A program made the translations under genes and the position numbers. A DNA stretch of 64,000 nt from CAG-103 sp963627135 (GTDB lineage Bacteria; Bacillota; Clostridia; Oscillospirales; Oscillospiraceae), in assembly GCA_963627135.1 (NCBI GenBank), contig CAVFZY010000007.1, forward strand, positions 1 through 64,000, read 5' to 3'. This document shows positions 58,016-64,000 of this stretch, in pieces; the first letter of the stretch is position 1, and the number at the start of each line of letters is the position of its first letter. The notes beneath the pieces are model-generated. The model was not told the DNA's origin, did not search any database, and saw nothing but the letters and a program-made list of their open reading frames with translations.

Positions 58016-59473
58016 ATGAAACTTAAGCGACTGCTGTCCGTTCTGGACGTGTGTGAATGCACCGCCGATCCGGATCTGGACATCCGGGACATCAGCTTTG
58101 ACTCGCGCACCACGCAGCCCGGCGACCTGTTCGCCGCCGTCTGCGGGTATGAGTCCGACGGGCACCGGTTCATCGGCCCGGCAGCCGACCGTGGCGCTGC
58201 CGTCGTGCTCTGTCAGAGGAAGCCGGAGGTCGATATTCCGTATATCCTCGTGGCCGACAGCCGTCTTGCACTCTCGCGCATCTGCTGCGAATTTTTCGAT
58301 AACCCGTCGCGCGAGCTGACCATGATCGGCGTGACCGGCACGAACGGCAAGACCACCGTCACCACGCTCATCAAGCACATGCTTGAGCAATGCCTGCACA
58401 CGAAGGTCGGCCTCATCGGCACGAACGCGAACGTTATCGGCGATGAGGTGCTGCACACCGAGCACACCACGCCCGATACCTATGAGTTGCAAATGCTCCT
58501 GCGCCGGATGGTCGATGCCGGCTGCACGCACGCGGTCATGGAGGTGTCGTCCCACTCGCTGGTGCTGCACCGCGTGGAGGGCATCCGCTTCCGGGTGGGG
58601 ATCTTCACGAACCTGTCGCAGGACCATCTGGACTTCCATAAGACCATGGAGGCCTACGCCGAGGCCAAGGCGCTGCTGTTCGCGCAGAGCGATGTCGGCA
58701 TCGTCAACGCCGACGACGATTGGGCGCACGTCATGATCGAGCGCGCCAAATGCCCGATGCGCACGTACTCCGCCAAGCGCAACGACGCTGACCTCGTGGC
58801 CAAGGACATCCGCCTGAGCGCGTCGGGCGTGCGCTTTGTCGCCATGAGCTGCGATGCGATCGCGCGCATGCGCCTCGGCATCCCCGGCATGTTCTCGGTC
58901 TACAATGCGCTGAGCGTTATTGCCTGCGCCTGCGCGCTCAACATATCGCTTGACGACTGCTCCGCCGCGCTCGACACGGCCAAGCCCGTCAAGGGCCGCG
59001 CTGAGGTGCTTGAGACCGACGGGAATTACACCATTCTCATCGACTACGCCGTCACGCCCGATGCCATCGATAATATCCTCACGACGGTGCGCGAGTTTGC
59101 GCCCGCGCGGCTCGTGTTCCTCTTTGGCTGCGGCGGCGACCGTGACCGCGGCAAGCGCCCGAAGATGGGCCGCATTGCGGGCCAGAAGGCGGACTTTGTC
59201 ATTGTCACGAGCGACAACCCGCGCACTGAGGATCCGGAGGCGATCATCGCCGACATCCTCCCCGGCCTCAAGGAGACGCGCACGCCTTATGTCGTGCGGC
59301 CCGACCGGCGCGAGGCCATCGCCTACGCGATTGAGAACCATTGCCCCGGTGATGTCATCATCCTCTGTGGCAAAGGCCATGAGGATTATCAGATCATCGG
59401 CAAGACGAAAGTGCACATGGACGAGCGCGAGATCGTGGCCGAAATACTCGAAAAGAGGAAGAGAGAGAAATGA
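58016..59473 (+). CDS. murE: UDP-MurNAc-tripeptide synthetase (meso-DAP-adding)
   Basis: A 485-residue Mur ligase adding the third residue to UDP-MurNAc-L-Ala-D-Glu. N-terminal DISFDSRTTQPGDLFAA, P-loop GVTGTNGKTTVTTLI, and the SDNPRTEDP motif in the C-terminal domain, which selects meso-diaminopimelate over lysine. The usually conserved DYAHTPD is DYAVTPD here (His replaced by Val). GGAGG precedes the ATG. Overlaps mraY by 4 bp; murF, normally next, is absent. Confidence 0.94.
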   Translation: MKLKRLLSVLDVCECTADPDLDIRDISFDSRTTQPGDLFAAVCGYESDGHRFIGPAADRGAAVVLCQRKPEVDIPYILVADSRLALSRICCEFFDNPSRELTMIGVTGTNGKTTVTTLIKHMLEQCLHTKVGLIGTNANVIGDEVLHTEHTTPDTYELQMLLRRMVDAGCTHAVMEVSSHSLVLHRVEGIRFRVGIFTNLSQDHLDFHKTMEAYAEAKALLFAQSDVGIVNADDDWAHVMIERAKCPMRTYSAKRNDADLVAKDIRLSASGVRFVAMSCDAIARMRLGIPGMFSVYNALSVIACACALNISLDDCSAALDTAKPVKGRAEVLETDGNYTILIDYAVTPDAIDNILTTVREFAPARLVFLFGCGGDRDRGKRPKMGRIAGQKADFVIVTSDNPRTEDPEAIIADILPGLKETRTPYVVRPDRREAIAYAIENHCPGDVIILCGKGHEDYQIIGKTKVHMDEREIVAEILEKRKREK

Positions 59474-60486
59474 CGCTGAAGCTGATACTGGCGTTCGCCA
59501 TCGCGTTTGCGGTGTCGGCCGTCGTCGGATTTTTCCTGGTCCCGTATCTCAAACGCATCAAGGCGGGCCAGAGCATCAAGGAAAACGGCCCCACGTGGCA
59601 CATGTCCAAGCAGGGTACGCCCACCATGGGCGGGCTGATGTTCATCGCCGCGATCGCGGTCGTGTGCCTGTCGGTCGGCTTTGAGTGCATGGCTGAGGGC
59701 GAATACGGCCACCTGTTTTGTCTGGCGTTCGCGCTCGTGTTCGGCGCGATCGGCTTTCTGGACGACTATGAAAAGCTCAAAAAGAAGCAGAATCTTGGTC
59801 TGACGGCCGGCAAGAAGCTGCTGCTGCAGCTGGCGGCGGCCGTGGCGTTCATTTTTCTCATGCGCCGCTTCGGCTATGTCGCGCTCGACAGCCTGTACAT
59901 CCCGTTCTGGAACAAGACGCTGCCGATCTCCGAGCCACTGTATGTGATCTTTGCGGCCTTTGTTATCGTCGGCACGGTCAACTCCGTAAACCTCACCGAC
60001 GGCGTGGATGGCCTCGCCGCGAGCACGACGATGCCGGTGTGCATCTTTTTCGCCGTCATCTCCATCCTCTGGGGCGAGCGTTTTTTGTCCCTCGGCGTGT
60101 TTGCCTCCGGCGTTGCCGGCGGCCTGCTGGGCTTTTTGGTCTATAACTTTCACCCGGCGAAGGTGTTCATGGGCGACACGGGCTCACTCTTTCTCGGCGG
60201 CGCGGTCGCGGCGCTGGCCTTTGCCTACGATATGCCGCTCATCCTTGTGACGCTCGGCATCATGTACATCATCGAGGCCCTGTCGGACATCATCCAGGTC
60301 GGCTACTTCAAGCTCACGCACGGCAAGCGCGTGTTCAAGATGTCCCCGTTCCACCACCATCTCGAGATGGGCGGCTGGACGGGCCATAAGTGGAAAGAAA
60401 CGCAGATCGTGGCGCTGTTTGCCGGCGTGACGGTGCTGTTTGCAGTTTTGTCGTTCATCGGCGTGTTCCACCGCTTCGGCGTGTGA
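59470..60486 (+). CDS. mraY: Phospho-MurNAc-pentapeptide transferase
   Basis: A 338-residue polytopic enzyme making lipid I from UDP-MurNAc-pentapeptide and undecaprenyl phosphate. GTPTMGGLMFIAAI, the catalytic Asp region FGAIGFLDDYEKLKKKQNLG, NLTDGVDGLAAS and SPFHHHLEMGGW are all present. Starts by ATGA overlap with murE; ftsW begins 31 bp downstream. Confidence 0.96.
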   Translation: MTLKLILAFAIAFAVSAVVGFFLVPYLKRIKAGQSIKENGPTWHMSKQGTPTMGGLMFIAAIAVVCLSVGFECMAEGEYGHLFCLAFALVFGAIGFLDDYEKLKKKQNLGLTAGKKLLLQLAAAVAFIFLMRRFGYVALDSLYIPFWNKTLPISEPLYVIFAAFVIVGTVNSVNLTDGVDGLAASTTMPVCIFFAVISILWGERFLSLGVFASGVAGGLLGFLVYNFHPAKVFMGDTGSLFLGGAVAALAFAYDMPLILVTLGIMYIIEALSDIIQVGYFKLTHGKRVFKMSPFHHHLEMGGWTGHKWKETQIVALFAGVTVLFAVLSFIGVFHRFGV

Positions 60487-60517
60487 GGTGCGCGCCGCGG
60501 TGCAGGGAGGTGCTTGC

Positions 60518-61678
60518 ATGAATATTTCCGATCTGAGACTTCCCGCGCACCGGGCGGGCGCGGCTGCCGGGCCGAAGCGCGGCAGCTTCGACCTGCCGTT
60601 TTTCGTGCTCACGCTGCTGCTGCTGACGATTGGCGTCATCATGGTGCTCTCGTCGAGCTTTGCCCGCGCGTATGCGCAGGGCAAGTCGCCGACGTATTAC
60701 TTCGTCCGCCAGGCGGCCTTCGCCGTGGCCGGCGTCGTGGTCATGATCTTCCTGTCAAAAGTGCGCATGGCGACCTACCGCCGCCTGTCGCTGCTGGTGC
60801 TGGGCGTGAGCATCTTCCTGCTCGCCATCGTCTGGATCCCGCACATCGGCGTTGTTGCAAACGGCGCGCGCCGGTGGCTGAGCCTTGGCTTTACGACGTT
60901 CCAGCCGTCGGAGATCGCGAAGATCGCGGTTGTGCTGTTTTTCTCCAGCATGATCTGTACGTATAAAGAGCAGATGCAGACGTTCCGTTACGGCGTCGTG
61001 CCGTTCATGGTCGTTACGGTCGTCATCGTCGGCCTGCTGATGCTCGAGCCGCATCTGTCGGCGTCCATCATCATCATGGCGCTTGCGATCGTGATGATGT
61101 TTGTCGGCGGCATCAAGCTCTCGTACCTGCTCGTCGGTATGGGCAGCGCGGGCGCGCTGCTGCTCATCGCGAGCAAATTCGTGCCCTATGTGCACAAGCG
61201 CATCGTTTCCTGGCGCGACCCGTTTGCTGATACCAGCTCCGCCGGCTACCAGATCGTGCAGTCGCTGTATTCCATCGGCTCGGGCGGCTTCCTCGGGCTC
61301 GGCCTCGGCCAGAGCCGGCAGAAGTACCTCTATCTGCCCGAGGAGCACAATGACTACATCTTTTCCATCGTCTGCGAGGAGCTTGGCTATGTCGGCGCCA
61401 TCGCGATCCTGATCCTGTTTGCGCTGCTCATCTGCCGCGGCTACTGGATCGCCGCGCACTCGCCCGACCGCTACAGCTTCCTCGTCGGCGTCGGCATCAC
61501 GACGCTGTTGTCGATCCAAGTGTTTTTGAACATCGCCGTCGTCACGAACCTCATCCCCTGCACGGGCATCTCGCTGCCGTTTTTCAGTTACGGCGGCACG
61601 GCGCTGCTCATGCAGCTCGGGGAGATGGGCATCATCCTGAGCATTTCGCGCGACATTCCGACGAAAAAAGCGCGCTAG
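60518..61678 (+). CDS. ftsW: FtsW/SpoVE family SEDS glycosyltransferase
   Basis: A 386-residue SEDS protein with ten helices. Key segments: NGARRWLSLGFTTFQPSEIAKIAVVLF, FADTSSAGYQIVQSLYSIGSGGFLGLGLGQS, LPEEHNDYIFSIVCEELGYVG and TGISLPFFSYGGTALLMQ. It polymerises septal glycan strands with the class B PBP encoded upstream. AGGGAGG precedes the ATG at 60518. In spore formers the same slot is often spoVE, and the two cannot be told apart here. No FHA domain, unlike the SEDS protein at 38261. Confidence 0.92.
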   Translation: MNISDLRLPAHRAGAAAGPKRGSFDLPFFVLTLLLLTIGVIMVLSSSFARAYAQGKSPTYYFVRQAAFAVAGVVVMIFLSKVRMATYRRLSLLVLGVSIFLLAIVWIPHIGVVANGARRWLSLGFTTFQPSEIAKIAVVLFFSSMICTYKEQMQTFRYGVVPFMVVTVVIVGLLMLEPHLSASIIIMALAIVMMFVGGIKLSYLLVGMGSAGALLLIASKFVPYVHKRIVSWRDPFADTSSAGYQIVQSLYSIGSGGFLGLGLGQSRQKYLYLPEEHNDYIFSIVCEELGYVGAIAILILFALLICRGYWIAAHSPDRYSFLVGVGITTLLSIQVFLNIAVVTNLIPCTGISLPFFSYGGTALLMQLGEMGIILSISRDIPTKKAR

Positions 61679-61702
61679 TATCTGATTTTGAAAAGTATAT
61701 CC

Positions 61703-61735
61703 GGCAGCCCGCGGCGGCCTTCGGCGCGGACTGCC
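61703..61735 (+). promoter_or_regulatory. Hairpin between ftsW and murG
   Basis: GGCAG/CTGCC and CCGCG/CGCGG stems with an 11-nt loop lie in the 90-bp gap, with a T5 run 9 nt later. It may be a weak terminator or attenuator within the cluster. Confidence 0.4.
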
Positions 61736-61768
61736 CAATTTCCGTTTTTGATCCTGGGAGGCATTGCT

Positions 61769-62905
61769 ATGAACTTTCTCTTTACCTGCGGCGGCACAGC
61801 AGGCCACATCAACCCCGCGCTCGCGGTCGCGGGTGTCCTGCGCGACCGGATGCCCGACTGCGGCATCCTCTTCGTCGGCGCCAACGGCAAGATGGAGACC
61901 GATCTCGTCCCGCGTGCAGGCTACGACATTGTGACCGTGGAGGTTACGAACATCCACCGCAGCCTCAAGCCGGCGGAGATCGCGTATAACTTCCGCTCAC
62001 TGCACAATGCGCGGCAGGCGACGAAGGACGCGCGCAAGATCATCGAGGACTTCCAGCCCGATGTCGCCATCGGCACCGGCGGCTATGTCTGCTACCCCGT
62101 GCTCAAGGCGGCGGCGCAGCTTGGCATCCCGACCGTCGTGCATGAGTCCAACGCCGTTCCCGGCCTGACGACGAAGATGCTCGCCGGCGCGGTCGATCGC
62201 ATCCTCGTCGGCTTCGAGGAGAGCAAGCAGCACTACAGCGAGCAGGAAAAGGTCGTCGTCACCGGCACGCCGGTGCGCGGCGCGTTCACGGCCTGCTCCA
62301 AGGCGGAGGCCAAGCGCCAGCTCGGGCTCGACCCGGACAAGCCGCTGGTCGTGTCGGTCTGGGGCTCGCTCGGCGCGTCGTACATGAATGAGGTCATGAC
62401 GGCGTTCATCACGCGCGCCGCCGTCACGGACGCACCGTTCGCGCTCATCCATTCGGCGGGGCGCAACGGCTATGAGAAGATGCACACGACCCTGCTCAAA
62501 AAGTGCCCGGCCGATCTCGCCGCGCACGGTATGGATGTGCGGCCGTATATTTACGACATGCCGCTGGTCATGGACGCAGCCGATCTCGTGCTCTGCCGCG
62601 CGGGCGCGTCCACGCTCGCGGAGCTCACGTGCATCGGCAAGCCCGCAGTGCTCATCCCGTCGCCGAACGTCACGAACAACCATCAGGAGCGCAATGCGCG
62701 CGTGCTCGAGCACGCCGGCGGGGCGAAGGTGCTGCTCGAGGGCGCGTTCACGGCGGACGATCTGTATAATCTCGTCAGCGCCCTGCTCTCGGACCCCGCG
62801 CAGCTTGCGCAGATGGCGGAGAATATGCGCGCCGCCGGTGTTGCCGACGCTGCCGAGCGCATTGCCGATCTGGTGCTGAAGCTGGCCGACCGGCACGGAA
62901 AATGA
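61769..62905 (+). CDS. murG: UDP-GlcNAc:lipid I N-acetylglucosaminyltransferase
   Basis: A 378-residue GT28 glycosyltransferase making lipid II at the inner membrane face. N-terminal FTCGGTAGHINPALAVAG, GTGGYVCYPVLKAA, VVHESNAVPGLTTKML, and the UDP-GlcNAc site VLCRAGASTLAELTCIGKPAVLIPSP are diagnostic. GGGAGGCATTGCT precedes the ATG. Separated from ftsW by 90 bp with a hairpin; murA follows after 56 bp. Confidence 0.96.
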   Translation: MNFLFTCGGTAGHINPALAVAGVLRDRMPDCGILFVGANGKMETDLVPRAGYDIVTVEVTNIHRSLKPAEIAYNFRSLHNARQATKDARKIIEDFQPDVAIGTGGYVCYPVLKAAAQLGIPTVVHESNAVPGLTTKMLAGAVDRILVGFEESKQHYSEQEKVVVTGTPVRGAFTACSKAEAKRQLGLDPDKPLVVSVWGSLGASYMNEVMTAFITRAAVTDAPFALIHSAGRNGYEKMHTTLLKKCPADLAAHGMDVRPYIYDMPLVMDAADLVLCRAGASTLAELTCIGKPAVLIPSPNVTNNHQERNARVLEHAGGAKVLLEGAFTADDLYNLVSALLSDPAQLAQMAENMRAAGVADAAERIADLVLKLADRHGK

Positions 62906-62961
62906 CAATCTCGCGTTTCTCTGCATAGGATGGCATGAATTTGCTGTGCGGAGGAAAGATT

Positions 62962-64000
62962 ATGAGCATATGGCACATTTACGGCGGAAACAGACTGACC
63001 GGGAGTACCCAGGTGCAGGGCGCCAAGAATGCGGTGCTGCCGATCATGGCGGCATCCGTGCTCGCCGGCAGTGAGACGGTTCTGCACAACGTGCCCGACC
63101 TGAAGGACGTGACGATCACGCTGCGTATCCTGCGCCATCTCGGCTGCACGGCGGAGCGCGACGGGGACACGGTGCGCATCGATTCCTGCGGCATGAACCG
63201 CGACTTTATCCCGCACGATCTCATGCGGGAGCTGCGCTCCTCGGTCATTTTTCTCGGCGCGATCCTCACGCGCTTCGGGACGGCGAGCCTGTCCATGCCG
63301 GGCGGGTGCGAGCTCGGCCCACGGCCGGTGAACCTGCACCTCGACGCGCTGCGTGCGCTCGGTGCGGAGGTCACGGAGCGCGGCGGGGATATCGTCTGCG
63401 GCGCGCACGATCTGAAGGGACAGCGCATCCTGCTGCCGTTTCCGAGCGTCGGTGCGACGGAAAACGCCATGCTGGCCGCCTGCGCGGCGGCGGGGGAGAC
63501 GGTCATCTGCAACGCCGCGCGTGAGCCGGAGATCCTCGATCTGCAGTGCTACCTGCGCAAGCTGGGTGCGCAGATTTCCGGTGCCGGCACCTCAACGGTC
63601 ACGGTCAGCGGCTTCCGGCCGCAGCCGTTTGTGGAGCACACGATCATGCCGGACCGCATCGTCGCGGCGACGATTTTGTGCGCAGGAGCCGCCTGCGGCG
63701 GCGATCTGGAGCTGCAGGGCGTCGATCCTGAACACTTTTTGACCGTCCTGGACTCGCTTTCCGAGGCGGGATGTGCTATAATCAAAACGGCGTCCACCGT
63801 GCGCCTGACATCGCCCGGACGGCTCACGGCGCCGCGGCCGGTCGTCACGCAGCCGTATCCGGGCTTTCCCACGGATGCGCAGCCGCCGCTCATGGCCGCC
63901 TGCCTGAAGGCGAAGGGCACCACGGTGTTCACCGAAAACATTTTTACCAACCGTTACCGTCATGCCGAGGAGTTCCGGCGTCTGGGCGCAGCCGTCAGCA
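62962..64000 (+). CDS. murA: UDP-GlcNAc 1-carboxyvinyltransferase, partial (runs off the window)
   Basis: An open reading frame of 346 codons without a stop before the window end. It begins MSIWHIYGGNRLTGS and has QVQGAKNAVLPIMAA (catalytic Lys and Asn), SVIFLGAILTRFG and the PGGCELGPRPVNLHLDAL loop with the catalytic Cys that fosfomycin alkylates. MurA transfers enolpyruvate from PEP to UDP-GlcNAc, the first committed step of peptidoglycan synthesis. GGAGGAAAGATT precedes the ATG. The family is about 415-430 residues, so roughly 70-80 are missing. Confidence 0.93.
   Translation, partial: MSIWHIYGGNRLTGSTQVQGAKNAVLPIMAASVLAGSETVLHNVPDLKDVTITLRILRHLGCTAERDGDTVRIDSCGMNRDFIPHDLMRELRSSVIFLGAILTRFGTASLSMPGGCELGPRPVNLHLDALRALGAEVTERGGDIVCGAHDLKGQRILLPFPSVGATENAMLAACAAAGETVICNAAREPEILDLQCYLRKLGAQISGAGTSTVTVSGFRPQPFVEHTIMPDRIVAATILCAGAACGGDLELQGVDPEHFLTVLDSLSEAGCAIIKTASTVRLTSPGRLTAPRPVVTQPYPGFPTDAQPPLMAACLKAKGTTVFTENIFTNRYRHAEEFRRLGAAVS

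Noticed and set aside
57809..59416. A 535-codon open frame on the minus strand
   Set aside because: Antisense to murE and the end of the PBP gene; composition typical of a mirrored high-GC frame.

Overview
The window reads as chromosomal DNA from a GC-rich, endospore-forming member of the Clostridia, most likely the order Oscillospirales (Oscillospiraceae-like). Reasons: a SpoIIGA/SigE pair and a PdaB-type deacetylase (sporulation), split two-subunit transketolase, ECF vitamin transport, CarD, MutS2, HPr with both His15 and Ser46, a meso-DAP type MurE, and a mraZ-led division cluster. Genes are tightly packed, often with 1-4 bp stop/start overlaps, and separated by strong hairpin terminators and sigma-A type promoters with 17-18 bp spacers. 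I saw no rRNA, tRNA, CRISPR array, prophage or insertion sequence. The species cannot be named from the sequence alone.

Layout. 1-3.3 kb (minus): nicotinate phosphoribosyltransferase, the NAD repressor NiaR and a PTS-IIC-like (PfoR family) membrane protein behind a promoter with a 38-bp palindrome. 3.4-6.4 kb (plus): two-subunit transketolase and a divergent galactokinase-family GHMP kinase. 6.4-11.7 kb: an EEP-fold phosphatase/nuclease, TspO, GlyA, an HxlR regulator, an isochorismatase-like hydrolase, a membrane protein with an Ada-like zinc module, and CarD. 11.8-14.8 kb (plus): Zur-like regulator plus a ZnuABC zinc importer. 14.8-16.4 kb (minus): spoIIGA-sigE. 16.5-22.3 kb (plus): a six-gene operon that is the most interesting locus. 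It encodes a secreted alpha/alpha-barrel protein with a dockerin, a membrane-anchored cohesin-like protein, a DUF4430 lipoprotein, and an ECF transporter (T, fused A-A, CbrT-like S). 22.3-30.7 kb: MBL hydrolase, M3 peptidase with a LysR regulator, DMT permease, cytidylate-kinase-like protein, an ArsB/NhaD-type permease with a structured leader, a NYN/LOTUS protein, and PdaB. 31-32 kb: tRNA dihydrouridine synthase. 32-40 kb (minus): lipoprotein, DUF975 protein, HAD phosphatase, YdcF, ABC-F ATPase, and a penicillin-binding protein/FHA-FtsW pair. 40-44.3 kb (plus): NusG-II/Gx membrane pair, O-antigen-ligase-like protein, lipoprotein, C39 peptidase. 44.3-53.3 kb (plus): fumC, malic enzyme, mutS2, HPr, uvrC-rsmD-coaD and a coiled-coil protein. 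53.3-64 kb (plus): the division and cell wall cluster mraZ-rsmH-ftsL-pbp-murE-mraY-ftsW-murG-murA, with murA cut by the window end.

How genes work together. The 16.5-22.3 kb operon looks like a surface capture and import machine for a corrinoid. The alpha/alpha barrel and DUF4430 fold correspond to the two halves of animal transcobalamin/intrinsic factor. Here they sit on separate polypeptides that could be held at the membrane by a cohesin-dockerin pair and feed the CbrT-like ECF importer. This is inference from domain architecture and gene order. The mraZ cluster is insulated by three tandem terminators, carries an inverted repeat over its -35 box, and lacks murF and murD at their usual positions.
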